Positions 19,939 through 32,700 of a stretch of DNA of 64,000 bases are shown piece after piece. The stretch is from Papaver somniferum (Eukaryota > Streptophyta > Magnoliopsida > Ranunculales > Papaveraceae): NCBI RefSeq assembly GCF_003573695.1, contig NC_039363.1:157072406-157136405 (forward strand). Reading direction: 5' to 3'. Made by a program: the position numbers and the translations under genes. Each line of letters begins with the position of its first letter. The stretch's first letter is position 1. The notes below the pieces were generated by a model. That model searched no databases and was not told the origin of the DNA. It was given only the letters and a program-made list of their open reading frames with translations.

Positions 19939-22900
19939 ATGAAAATTCTATCGTGGAATCTTCAAGGGAGTGGGGGATCTCTTACCCAAAATCATTTGAA
20001 ACTTCTTTGTGATATTTTGTTACCTGATTTGATTTTCCTTACTGAAACAAAAACATCTATGGATAAAATGAGATTAATATGTAGGAATCTGGATTACTAT
20101 GACTTATTTGCTATACCTTCCATAGGAAGATCTGGAGGTCTGATGATTGCTTGGTCTGATGTGATTAAATTTGAAGTCCTTGATTATTTTCACAACATTG
20201 TTCATGCTAAAGTGATTTTCGATAATGATTCTGAGTGTATCATAATAACCTTTCTGTATGGGTCAACAAATGAGGATGGTAAATTAGATCAATGGGGTTT
20301 TATCTTAGATAAGCTTAGCATGATTTCTGCTCCCTGGTTTATAATTGGGGATATGAATTTCATTATGAATTCGAGTGATAAAATAGGGGGAAATGATAAT
20401 ATTTCAAAAGCCACTAAATTCATACATCAAGCTATTCAATCTCTAGGATTATCTGACCTTTCTTTTGAGGGACTCTCATACACATGGAGTAACAAGAGAG
20501 TTGGTACTGAGAACATTAGAGAAAGAATTGACAGAGTTCTTGCAAACTCTAAATGGCTTCTTGAATATCCTGGTACTAAGGTAATGCATCTGACCAGGGT
20601 TGGATCTGACCATGCCCCTCTTTTTATGGATGCTTGTCCTGTTAAAATGAAAAATGATAAACCATATAGATATATTAGATGTTGGTCTGAGCATGCCACA
20701 TATAATGGTCTTATTAATGCTTCTTGTATGAATGCCAGTTTGTTACTTAACCAACACAGCAATACTCTAATCAATAAGCTTGACATGATTAGAGTTAATC
20801 TTTGTGATTGGAACAAAAATGTGTATGGAAATATTTTCCAAAACATTAAAAAAACTCTTAGAAAAATCAATTTTGAAAGCAAAAAAGTCCCTGATAGACA
20901 TGTTATTGACAATCTGAATGCTTTGAATAGTGAGCTAGAAGATTGGTATAGGATTAAACATATATACTGGCAGCAACTGTCAAGGGACAAATGGTTGAAA
21001 GATTATGATAGAAATACTAAGTTTTTTCATGATGTTGCTACACATAGAAGAAGGCATAATTGTATTAATTCTCTTAGAGACCCTCATGGCCTCTGGATTA
21101 GTGAAAAGGATCAACTAGATCAACTCCTTAAAAACCATTTTGCTGGTGTTTATACTTCTCATCAACATGATATTCATCCTGCTTTTCAGAATATAATTTC
21201 AGCTTCTATCACTGATAATGACAATGCAAGTTTATTGGCATTGCCAACTACTGAAGAAGTATATAAAACTTTGACTAAGATGAATCCTTGGGGGCACCAG
21301 GACCCGATGGTTTTCCCCTAGGTTTCATTAAGCAACAATGGAATCTCCTTGGGGATGATGTGGTTGCTCTTGTTCAGGGTTTTTTTACTTCTAAAAAGCT
21401 TCCTGAAGGTATTAATCACACATATTTATCTTTGATTCCTAAAGTTGCAAAACCCATTACTCCTTCCGAGTTTAGACCTATTAGTCTAAGTAATGCTTCA
21501 TATAAAATAATTTCCAAACTCTTGACTAATAGGGTTAAGCCTTTTTTGGAAAAACTAACAAGTCAAAACCAGTCTGCTTTTATCCCTAATAGACAAATTA
21601 CTGAAAACATCATAGTTGCTCATGAACTGTTACATTCTATGCAGACTAGAAAGACTAAGTTTGGCTCTTTTGCTCTGAAGTTAGACCTCTCTAAAGCTTT
21701 TGATAGATTAGAATGGGGCTTTGTGAGGTTCATGTTAAAAAGTTTAGGGTTTTGTGATGATTTTTGAGATTTGATACATGAATGCATCTCTACTGTGAGT
21801 TATTCTGTAATGCTTAATGGGTCACCAGGACCTACTTTCTTTCCCTCTAGAGGTATCAGACAAGGGGACCCTCTGTCCCCTTATGTATTCATTCTATGTA
21901 TTGAAGGTTTTTCTAGGTTACTTGCTAAGTTTGAAATGGAAGGTAAAATAGAAGGTCTAAAGGCTACTAATGCTGGTCCAACAGTCAGTCACCTGTTATT
22001 TGCAGATGACTGTTTTATTTTTGGGAAAGTTGACCTTGTTCAAACTAGGCAACTCATGGAAGTTTTCAATATTTTCTGCTCCTCAAGTGGTCAAGCCATT
22101 AATTTCCAAAAATCAGGTTTTTATTTCTCCCCTAGAGTTCATCCTAAACACTGTAAGTTAATTGCTAATGTGTTGAAGGTTAAAAAGATTTCAAAAGATG
22201 ATAAATATCTTGGCACTCCCTTATTTTTTCAGAAATCTAGAGCCTTGAACTTTGAATCTCTTCTTGAAAAGACTTATTCTAGGCTTAAGGGGTGGAAATC
22301 CAAACTGTTGTCCCAAGCAGGGAGGACTATCTTGATTAACTCAGTCACCTCTGCTTACCCATCTTTTCAAATGAGTTGTATTGAGTTCACTGTAAAAACC
22401 TTAGACAAATTGGATAAGCTTCAACGAGACTTTTGGTGGAATAAGTCTGACCCTAAACATCGGATTTACACAAAAGATTGGAAGCTAATATGTTTACCAA
22501 AGTCTAGAGGAGGCCTGGGTCTTATGAATCCTAGAATATTTAATTTTTCCATGTTAACCAAGTTAGCATGGAGAGTGCTTTCTAACCCTTCAGCTCTTTG
22601 GGTTCAAGTTTTGCAGTTCAAGAATTTAACTCTAGATACTCTAAAATATCTTGGATATGGGATAGCATAAGGAAGGGTATGGAAATCTTAAAACCAAATT
22701 GCATATGGGATTTGTCTATGAACTCTACTCTTGATATATGGTCTGAAAAATGGATACCAGGGGTGGGGTTTCCTATTTTTCCATCTGTTATTGACGAGGA
22801 AACTCCAACAAAAATATCTGATTTGATTTCTTTAAATGGGCAATGGAATAAAGAGGTTATTGATGTTTATTTTTCTCAAGATGTTGCTACAAAAATATTG

Positions 22901-23920
22901 ACTCTCCCTGTTCCTAATGCAGCTTTTGATGAGTTGAAATGGCTTCACACTAAAGGTGGAATTCCTACAGTCAAGTCAGTTTACAGAACTTTGACAAATG
23001 ATTTGGGGACTTCTGATCCAATCTGGAAAAATATTTGGGGTTTAAAATGTCAACCTAGAGTGCAACTGTTCTTATGGAAACTTCACTCTAATGTGCTTCC
23101 TTTTAACAACAGGCTAGCTAGGTTCACACGTAAAGCATCACCCATATGTTGTCTCTGTTATAATAATTAAGAAGAAGATCCTGTGCATCTTTTTCTCAAC
23201 TGCCCTTTTTCTGCAGCTGTTTGGTTTGCTTTTGGTCTAAATTTCAGAAATTCTGCTAATGATTTTCGTACTATACAGGATTGGATTAGTAGTCTATTTT
23301 GCTCCCAGGTTGAAAACTGGCCTGAAACTGCTACCATCATTGCTTGGTTTATCTGGAAGCATAGGTGTAAAGTCATTTTTGATGGGCATAAACCAGATCC
23401 TTTGAAATTAGTTAATGATATTAAGTTTTATATTTCTTACTACTGTAAGAAGCATACCAGCCCAAATCAGTATACCAGTAATCCTGTTTATAATAGTTTG
23501 GAATGTTTATTAAGGAGGAATATGAAGCTTATTCTTATTGATGCATCTTTTGACTATTTTACAGGGAAATATGGAGCAGGAGCAATCCTTTTGGATGACA
23601 ATGGACGATGCAAGCAAGCCAGAGCATCCTCTGGTCTAACTACAGGTCCAGAAGAAGCGGAGTGTATTGCCCTAAAGGATGCTATTGTATGGGCCTTGTC
23701 TCTTAAGGAAACTTCTAATATCTTTTTTGTGGGAGATTGCAAGAATGTTATGGAGTCCCTTGGAGATTTTAACCCCAACTTAGGATGGAGGGCAAAGAAA
23801 ATTATGAATGAGTTCAGTCTTTATTTGGTTGTTTCAAAAACTGTTTTTCTGTTTTCCTTAGGAGAGACTTTATTGAGCCAGTTGATACCCTTGCGAAAGG
23901 GATTAGGATTTCTACAGTAG
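19939..23920 (+). pseudogene. LINE ORF2: APE endonuclease, reverse transcriptase, zf-RVT, RNase H
   Basis: ATG at 19939 gives MKILSWNLQGSGG. Endonuclease motifs follow: FLTETK, IIGDMNFI and GSDHAPLF (to about 20630). The RT block (about 21250-22200) has FRPISLSNASYKI, LKLDLSKAFDRLEW, RGIRQGDPLSPYVF and LLFADDCF (catalytic aspartates). zf-RVT (about 22980-23220) has CCLC...HLFLNCPFSAAVWF. RNase H (about 23520-23800) has LIDASFD, AEAECIAL-like EEAECIAL and VGDCKNV. Frameshifts near 21290 and 22630, stops at 21765 (tga) and 23168 (taa), and a final frame break near 23860 make it inactive. It would nick target DNA and prime reverse transcription. Confidence 0.9.
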
Positions 23921-24260
23921 TATCTTTTTCAAGTTTGAATATGTCACATGCTGAGAGTGCTAGTTTCTTTGAAACCTTATGTCAAGGACAATGTCCTACT
24001 TTGACTTAAGTAAAGAAATTTTCTTTTTCTATCAAAAAGAAAAAAAGAAAAAAATTACACGAAAACATTTTATTTTGGTTTCTTTTAATTGTGAAGCATG
24101 TACGCTAAAAATAACACCACGTGCAGATAGGATATGGTCGATGCACCACCTTTAGCAAAGTTGAAATTTGTGACCATTACTTGATTCTTGTCAAGTTTTT
24201 TTCAATAGTGTCTTTTTTCGAATCTTCGGTCGGCCATCCACGGCTCGCTGTCATCTAGTT
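23921..24260. other. LINE 3' UTR and A-rich tail, then short unassigned flank
   Basis: The LINE ends in a 3' UTR with TTTTCTTTTTCTATC followed by an A-rich tail at 24031-24054, typical of plant LINEs. From 24055 to about 24260 I see no coding sequence or repeat; it may be old host DNA. Confidence 0.6.
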
Positions 24261-24469
24261 ATTTTTTTAATGGGAAAATTAGGCGAAGGCCCAATCCATG
24301 GATAACCCATAATATGAGGTCCTTAATTAAAAGAAGCTTAAATCTAAGTCCCGAGTTATTAAAAGACATCCATGCCCTTTTATATATTGTCAAGCCCCAA
24401 ATAAAATAAAATTTAAATTTAAGCCTAAGATTATTAAATCTAGGCCCAAAATTATTAAAGTATACTGTA

Positions 24470-25315
24470 AATGTGTAAACAGAAGTTACACATGTATATG
24501 ACATGTGTATCCAGAAGTTACACATCCTTATGACATGTCTAACGCAAAGTTACACATCAAAAAAATAGACATTAAAAAGAACGCATACAAAAAATACATG
24601 TATTGCTTTAATATTCATTTATAATAATTTCTTTGCATGTGTAACTAGTAGTTACACACGCATCTGTCTAGTGTAATTGAGAGTTACATATGCATCTATC
24701 TAGTCTGGTTGAGAGTTACACATGCATCTGACTTGTGTATTCAGGATCAACTTCAATTCCAGCGAGACCAATACCACAAACAAGCAATTAGATTTTATGA
24801 ATTTATCGGAAACCTGAAATATAACAACAAACAAACATGAATCAATGTCAAAAGAAAAATGCAAAAAAATATTGTTCAATATTTAACCAATGCCAAAACA
24901 ATAATGCAAACGAATATTATTCAGTATTTAAGAGAACAACAAAAATAAAAGAGAAGAAAAATTGAAGATGCATCTGGCTAGTGTAACTAGCAGTTATACA
25001 TGAAATGACGTGTGGAAAAGCTGAAATATACATGAAATGACTAGTGTAACCTGAAATATAACTAACAGTTATACATGAAATGACTAGTGTAACTCTCAAT
25101 TAGTGTCGAATCTGAAAAACAACAACAAAAAATATGCACTGAAACGCAACATAAACACTATTTCATGGGACTGTGTACCTGGCGATGTGTATCTATAAGT
25201 TACACATCTAATTAGCATGTGTAACTGGTAGCTACATCCATTTAGCTTGTTTACCTAGAAGTTACACATCTAATTAGCATGTGTAACTAATAGTTACACA
25301 TCCAAAAAAGGTCAG
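24470..25315. repeat. Dispersed AGTTACACAT / ATGTGTAACT palindromic words
   Basis: Roughly a dozen short blocks in which AGTTACACATG and its complement CATGTGTAACT alternate, e.g. around 24480-24535, 24640-24730, 24980-25090 and 25185-25300. Opposed words about 10-20 bp apart could fold into hairpins. No coding sequence is seen in this stretch. Confidence 0.7.
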
Positions 25316-25342
25316 ATAACTGATAACAAATCAGTAGCCAAC

Positions 25343-25402
25343 CTGATTAAACTCCGGCAAGTCCTCAGCTTCTAGAGCTAAACGGCCATGGGTTTCATAT
25401 AC
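25343..25402 (-). pseudogene. Captured exon resembling SAC3/LENG8-family protein
   Basis: A 60-bp exon bounded by AG (25403-25404 side) and a GT donor encodes VYETHGRLALEAEDLPEFNQ. This matches, from memory, the conserved VYETHARLALExGDLxEYNQ block of plant SAC3A and animal LENG8 (SAC3/GANP domain, mRNA export and germinal-centre-type complexes). Only this exon is seen, so it is a fragment. Its splice sites are intact and share orientation with the CNOT11-like and VPS22-like exons upstream. Confidence 0.6.
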
Positions 25403-25586
25403 CTGGAACCACAAGAGTTAAAAATGCATCTTACTAGCAAAAAATTCCATCAAAGCATCATACTAACAAGGTTCAAAGACAAGTTATCTGATATTACAAG
25501 AACAATAGTTGATCCTAGATTCTCAGCAGAATAAATCATACATGTCAGGGCTAAAAACAAGTTTTAAATGACACAGGGTAACTCAC

Positions 25587-25665
25587 CATTAATTAAGTTA
25601 TAACGAATCAGGACCTGAAGAAAGACGCATGCAAGTCTCACAAGTTTGTTCTGCATATAGTTGTC
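25587..25665 (-). pseudogene. Captured exon resembling CCR4-NOT subunit CNOT11
   Basis: A 79-bp exon with AG acceptor and GT donor encodes DNYMQNKLVRLACVFLQVLI. It closely resembles the C-terminal segment of plant CNOT11 ([20 protein letters not shown] in my recollection of the Arabidopsis protein). CNOT11 belongs to the CCR4-NOT deadenylase complex. The flanking exons of that gene are not present, so this is a captured fragment. Confidence 0.6.
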
Positions 25666-25914
25666 CTGCAAAGTATTAAGACAAAAAGGTACCACCATAT
25701 CAGATTAAAATGAAGTATCTGCTCTTCTTGTTAGATGAAATCTCCTGAATTACAATCACACTACGAAAAATTTGTTTTATGGTCGGATCCCAATAACAAG
25801 GCAACTTAAAAAGGAAAAAAATGCACAACTGGAAAATAAACTGCTTTATTAATTTGCAGGAACTAAGTGAATAAATTACAATTAAGAGATCAATTGCAAT
25901 AAGAACTTAAATAG

Positions 25915-26050
25915 ATGTGTAATACGACTTGCGTAACCGGAAGTTACACATGATACGACTTGTGTAACCGGAAGTTACACATGCATAGGCATATATAATC
26001 GGAAGTTACACATCTAATTAGATAGTGTAACTAGCAGTTACACATTCAAC
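25915..26050. repeat. Second cluster of AGTTACACAT words
   Basis: GGAAGTTACACATGATACGACTTGTGTAACC and near copies repeat three to four times. Same word family as 24470-25315, here between the CNOT11-like and VPS22-like exons. Confidence 0.7.
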
Positions 26051-26377
26051 GAATTCTAAGGTTTCCTGACCGTATCACATCCTAAGTATCCCTAGGAAGT
26101 TAACAATGCAACTCATTATAGTTGACAAGTTTTGCTGATAATAATAAGTTAAAGACGTCTGAGAAAATAATATACAGTCATGTTCAAACAAGCGAATTGA
26201 GAAAGACCTTGTATGAGCAGCTAGAAGGGAATGACACAGTTTATCAGTAGATATAATTTGAAGGATAGTAATTCCAGTAATATTCAAAACTGGAAAGAAG
26301 TTTGATCAATATATTACTGTAGATATAACACAAACACACTACCATAATGCTAAATTATATTAGAAAAGAAGACAAAC

Positions 26378-27711
26378 CTGGGCCAGCTCCAAAATTTCAT
26401 AGTGATCTTTGTTTAACTCCGTAGGAACTGACCGAACCAGCTTTTCCTTTCCAACAGAAATAACCTCAAAACCACTACCCAATATCTGGAAATGCCTTTC
26501 TAAAAATAATCAAGGTCATGTAGTTTTCACCGTTTGGTAAATACATCATTTGCTGTTACGAGAATTAGGAAAGAAGTAAATAACAAAATTTTGCTATAAG
26601 AACAATAGGCTTTGTACCACAAGGGATCACATCAAGGCAATCCATCAACAGTCCCATATCCCCGTGCTCTTCAGCATAATACAATTTTTATGGTCATCTT
26701 AACAACTAACATGAACTAGAGATGCACATTGGTTTCGCAACTCATATATGTGCAGATCAAAGGACATTTTTTACACTTCTAGGGTAATTAAAAAGCATTC
26801 CCTCAAACAATGCACTAAAAGATGCATTGGTGGACTTATAGTGACTGTAATTCTCGTCACATTGATGGACTTAATAGTGTCTGTAATTATCGTCTCCACA
26901 TGCATACCAAATAATATATTTATTTCCTAAAGTCTCTTTGTTCCCTCTCCTAGTAAACATGCTACCACAGATCATACACCAATACACATTAGTTGCAAAC
27001 AATATCTTAACACTGATATTTTATCTATTAACAAACGCCAAAAACTGATGATCCCATAGTATTACCTTCAGCTTACTTATAACACGTAAGCAATCATCTT
27101 CAGACACAGAGTCACGAGCATCCTTTCTCCTTTGACAAAGTAGAGTGCAAAGATCCTGCAAGTTGATCAAACCCTCATTGAGCGACCTTGTAGCCAAGCA
27201 AATGTCAACGATTTGAACCCCTGTCTTAACCAAATAATTAGCAACATCTCAGCAAAAAAAAAGTAGTTCCATGTTGAATCTACGGACATTGTAGACAGAT
27301 ATTCTTAGTGTGGAAGATGAGTATTACCAAGTCCATAATAGAAGTCATCAATTCCCAATAGCTCAGCCCATAATCCTTTGTTTTAAGCCAAGGGATCAAC
27401 CCCAATTTTTGCACACATCTCGTGGAATTGTGATCTGAATTCAGGATTCTTCCGGATATCATTCTACACCAATAAATTTTAACGACTCCATATAATTAAG
27501 TCCCAAAAATAAATAATATTTACATATTTAGAAAATAAATAAATGAGACCTTATGTTTGCGAGCGAAATCCTCTAATTAGGAACGAAAAGTGGTGGGTTG
27601 TTCCTTCATAAGATATGTTCTGATCTTAGCTACATTTTCTCCAAGTAATCAATATTGATCCCTAGCAGCTGCTGCTGTCTGCAACCCACCAATTCCTGGT
27701 CTTCTTCTCAT
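26378..27711 (-). pseudogene. Captured VPS22 (SNF8/EAP30, ESCRT-II) gene fragment, four exons with stops
   Basis: Exons on the - strand with GT-AG borders: 27711-27550 (MRRRPGIGGLQTAAAARDQY), 27463-27328 (NPEFRSQFHEMCAKIGVDPL), 27220-27066 (GVQIVDICLATRSLNEGLIN) and 26485-26378 ([19 protein letters not shown]). They follow the order of plant VPS22, the ESCRT-II subunit for endosomal sorting. The C-terminal winged-helix exons are absent. Stops interrupt exon 1 at 27651-27649 (TGA where plants have an arginine) and 27579-27577 (TAA for glutamine), and exon 2 shortly after GVDPLA. It is therefore a truncated pseudogene, not the resident gene. Confidence 0.85.
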
Positions 27712-29771
27712 TTCTTCCCCGAATTTGAGACCTGAGACAACTCAGTATACAACAATTAAATTGGATTCGATTTTTAAGTCAACAACGTAAATGTGACGGG
27801 TAACAGAGATTAAGATGCTCTGAGTTCATAAATAAACATAAAATTTTCTATCGGAAATTCAGATTAAAAATTAAATTGATTTTCAATTCGAAACCCTAGA
27901 AAATTTGTTGACAAAATTTTTCTGAAAATTTTAACTGTAAGGACCCTCAAGCTCGTCAACGCTACTAGACTAGTCAAAAGTCGTCTTAGCCGCTAATAAC
28001 TCGATTAGTTTAACACAAACGTTAATCAATAGGAATTAATCTAACAACGATCTAGATACGAGTAACGTTGGATAGGTCTCGAAAAGTTACGCAGAATGGA
28101 CTACCCGAACGTGTAGTTCGGATACTGGTCGAAAAAGAAATCATCAGATTAGCATAAAGGGAAAATTAGTCTTTTTGCCATTAGATCGACCGGGCTCCCC
28201 TTATCATGGATAGTGTGTGTTTAGTGTTCCCCGTTGGTCTTATCTACCAAAACCAAATCGAAGAAAAATATTTCTTCTTATCTTTTCTTCCTTCTTTTTT
28301 CTTCTCATTTCTTCTGTTACTTCCGTCTCTTCTCTTCTCCTATGTTCTTCTTCTTCGGCGATTTTTTTGAGAGAAAAGCTAGAGAATTCGTTTGAGATAA
28401 TCGATCTATGATGAGGATTAGGTGCAGTAGAAGTAGCTGTTGAGGTTGATGAAGAGTTGAAAGTGGTGCTGATGTTTTATGAAGCGGAATTAGGGTTCTT
28501 AGATTTGATTATGATTCTGAAGATTTAGAACATGATAAACAGAACTGTGGTTAGATGAGGAATCATGGGTAGAGGTTAATTGAAGTTGTAGAGTTGTTTT
28601 GTTGGTGAATCAAAGAGTTAGGGTTTCTCAGCGAATTGTATTGGAGTTCGATTCGAGTAACGATTAAGAAGAATTAGAAGATGAAATTGAGAGTTTAAAT
28701 GAAAGATTAAAGATGGGTTTGTTAGGAATTAGGTTTAGTCCGAAGAATTGTTTGAGATTGAAAGTTAAGGTTCTGGAAGTTATGAATTGAAGCTGATGAA
28801 GGATTAAGGTTTGATTCTCGGTTTAAGAAAGTGATGAATATACTGTTGGTGTTGATTCAGAGGTGGAATCGAACTCAGAGATTGTCGAAAGAGGTAAATT
28901 AGTGTTTCTTAAATGATGTTTATTTAATTGTACGAAATCGATTATGAATTGATGGATTGTCTTATGGGATTGTGTTGAGATTGAGTTACATAATGATATG
29001 AGGACTTGTTATGTTTCTTTGTGAGATTGAGCTGAAGCAGTGGATGAATTAATGAGGATATTAATCAAGCATGGTGGATCTATTAATTGTAATCTAGATT
29101 AGAGTTATGAAGTTGTTCTGTGTGTTTAAAAGGGATTTGTAGATGGAGTTAGGTTATGATGAATGATAGGGGATGGTTGTACAGGGGATGTGGATTAATG
29201 TTTAGGATGTTAATATGTGGGAATGAGTTCTGCTGAGTTTTGAAGCATTGAACTAAGATGTAATTTCTGTTGAGTTGAGGTAGTTCATGTAATCGGTGAT
29301 AATGCTATTAAGATGGAATCATAGGAGGAATATGTATGTGGTGGTGCAGGTTCTGTCTTATGGATGAAATAGTTGAATTCTTGAGTACTAATGATGTGCA
29401 GAATAGAGTTTTGATGTTATGGTTGAAGTTAATGGTAGTTTTAGTGGAATCTTGCTATTGCAGGGGAGATGCAAGTGCAGAACATGGATGTTGGAGTTAG
29501 ACTTGAGCTGAGATGGGTAGTGAGTGAACTAGTGTAAGAAGAATTGAATGGGTTGTGGTGGTTCTGGTATTATGGATTATTGGTGGTGTAGAGTATTATT
29601 GTGTGTTGAGTTGGAAGAGTAGAAATTATGTTGGAGTCGTGAATGTAGAATCAAAGTTGGATAGACTCTTTGGAAGCTTGTATCTACTGCAATTGCAGGA
29701 AACCAGAGTTTAAAGTTGTAATTGAATTATGAAGTTTGTTTAAGAATAATAATAATTGTTATGATTGCATC

Positions 29772-29779
29772 ATTGTAGT
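29772..29779. repeat. Target-site duplication of the hAT, left copy
   Basis: ATTGTAGT, identical to 34182-34189. Confidence 0.95.
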
Positions 29780-32700
29780 TAGGGCTGCACATGGTTCGGT
29801 TTTCATCGGTTTTTGGAAAAAATTAAACCGAAACCGAACTACTCGGTTTCCAATAATGAAAACCAATGAAACCATTTGGGTAGTTCGGTTTTTCTCGGTT
29901 CGGTTCCAACTCGGTTTTGTATAAAACCATTCGGTTTTTGGTTAACCACTGAAATTTTTTATATCTGTCAGTCTCACAAAAATGACGGGCAAATTTTCTG
30001 AACCTGTCACTCAAGTTTCAAATACATCAAATGTTCCAACTTCCAATACATATTGATAGAAACATTAAATCTTAAAGAGTCTAGTTTCTCCTTAATAACA
30101 AAAACGAAAAAACATCAAAAAATCATAATCACAAGTTCATAACTGACTACACATCTTTAGATGGAAAATCAACATAGAGATCTCATTCCTAAAAGGGTCG
30201 ACAGGAAATAGTTTGTTACAGTGAATACACTTTGCATGTGTAGAAATTGGGTATTCCACAGGAGGTTGTAATGGTAACCTGCACATACACAAACTCGAGT
30301 TAAATATGAATTTCTCAATCATGATCAGTGCAATGGTACATAATGTAACTAAGAACATCAAGATTAGCAACCGCTATGGTAGAGAAGCACTAAACAATAA
30401 GCATTCGTTTAGCTGGAATTGAGGATGATCCTTTTACTGGAATATGCATTTCTAATTTTAATGTTGCATTATCACCTCAACCAATGAAACTACAATGGAA
30501 TTGTACTGATATGAAGAAGTTACAAGTAAAGTAAGCCCTGAACATTCATAACAGTTGACTAAGATGATATACCTTCAAAGGCAATGGCATGAGTTTAAGC
30601 TATTTTGGCGTAAAGGAGAGTACTCACATTATTGACAGTTCATTGTTTCTACTTGGCTATTCATATGCTTAAACAAATCTAAGTTTTATTCTAAAAAAAT
30701 ATCAACTGCTAATAAAACTACAAACTAGAGAAACTTACCGCTAACCCGTTAAATCATTTATAATCAACTTCACGATAACAAAGTTGAATCTTCTTCTTGT
30801 TCATCATCATCTATGTCAATGCGGATGAACTTAGAAGTTGCAAGAGAACCTAAAAATTCTGCAAGAAATTACATCAATAAGTGACAAACAGTGAGTACAG
30901 AAAATAACAAATCAGAATTTTACAAAAGTGAGTAGAGAAAATACCTGAAACATCTTCAGCATCATCAGTTCCTAAGGTGTTTGGATCAAGATCAACCGGT
31001 GTCTGTAACCAGCTTTGTGTGCAAATCAACGCCTCAACAGTCTTAGGCAGCAGTGAACTTCGATATGAATCAATAACTCGCCTTCCAGTACTAAAGGAAG
31101 ATTCTGAGGCAACAGAAGAGACTGGTATGGCTAGTATATCTCTCGCCATGTGTGATAATACAGGATACCTTGTACTATTAGTCCTCCACCAACCTAAAAT
31201 TTCAAACTGAACACCGCTAGGGCTAATTCTCGGTTCACGTTTCTCCTCTAAATATAACTCCAACTCAGTTTTCCCCTCAACATTGTCATCCTCCTCATCT
31301 TCTCTTGCTCTCTCTGCTATTAGACTAGCATACGCAGAATCTTCATCATCAGTAACCCCAGAAGATTGAGTAACATTATTACAATCACCTGTGGCACTAG
31401 ACATGTTTTCATCATTTGCATAGAGACACTTGTACTCTTCGAAAAGTTCTTGAAAATCAGTTTTCACATAAGTCGATAAGTGTTTACGTAATGACGGACC
31501 CGTGATATCTAAAGTATCAAGAATAAAATTTAAACCTTTCATCTTCTCACGTGGATCAAGCAAAACATCAATGAACATGAGAGTGTTCATTTTCTCATAT
31601 TCTCCCCAATACTTATTAAACTTGTCTAGCATTTTAGTGCCCATACCAGAGAGAAATGGATCTGAACTTTTTACCCATGTGTTCATTGTTCTATGAATGA
31701 CACTTATGTTAAACAAGAACTCATGTGAAGTAACACGAGTACAGTAAGAAAACTTGACAGTCAAATCAAAGAATACCTTTAAAAATTTTCCAAATGATCT
31801 TGCATTGGCCCAATCTTCCATATATGGAGCATGTATAGGAGGCGGAGGAGGGTTCTTCTTCTTGCCTTTGTTATGAGCAATAGTAGAAGCTTCTTCCATG
31901 TCAACATCATTACTAGCACCGGTAGAAGTAGAAAATACAGGAGGGATGGATCTTTCGTTGAAACAAAACTTCTTTTTGAAAGCCTTATCTTCCCGTGCTA
32001 GCCTTTCAAAAGCTTTCTGATATCTACAAGCAGCTTCCAACATCATGTAAGTGGAATTCCATCTTGTATCCACATCTAAAACTAAACCTTTTCTGCAATC
32101 TATCTTTTCTTGTTTAGCACAATCCATAAACTTACTCAACCTAGCAGGAGAACTCATCACATGCTTCACCACTGCCCTTACTCTCTTAATATCCATGTGA
32201 TACTCTCCCAAGCCAGCATTCACAACAAGTGCAAGCACATGAGCAGCACATCTAACTTGCATAAACTTAGTATTCAGTACACCATTTGAACTAATCACTT
32301 GCTCCTTTAAATGACCATCCTCCCTTAGATAATCAATAGCTAAATCATTAGCACTAACATTGTCAAGCGTAATAGTAAAAACCCCAGGAAGTTCCCAATC
32401 TAACAAACATTCCTCTAACATCTTCCCAATTACCTCACCTGAATGACCTAAAATTTGGAAAAAGTTGATTACCAGTTTGTGCAGCTTCCAATCTTTATCA
32501 ATAAAATGCGCAGTTACAACCATGTAGCTTTTATTTTGGGCATTTGAGGTCCATGTGTCAGTGGTGAGACAAATTCTCACATTGTTTTCCTGGAAGTAGT
32601 TCTTCATCTTCTCCTTTTCAGCTTCGTACAAATTTAACACACCCCGCGAAATGGTCATACGAGAAGGGATCTTGAATCTGGATTCAAGTACCCTACAAAG

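Larger units (their letters stand above)
9600..24054 (+). mobile_element. Plant L1-type LINE, degenerate, interrupted by the Tat element (left) and a MULE (inside)
   Basis: ORF1 C-terminal sequence with a zinc-knuckle-like region, then ORF2 with APE endonuclease, reverse transcriptase, zf-RVT and C-terminal RNase H, ending in an A-rich tail. This is the standard architecture of plant L1 LINEs with RNase H. The 5' part of ORF1 is missing, apparently left of the Tat insertion. The MULE at 10176-19476 splits ORF1; removing it with one copy of its 8-bp duplication leaves ORF1 in one frame. Confidence 0.85.

Noticed and set aside
26378..27711. Resident host VPS22 gene
   Set aside because: Three in-frame stops, missing C-terminal exons, and neighbouring exons from other genes in the same orientation.
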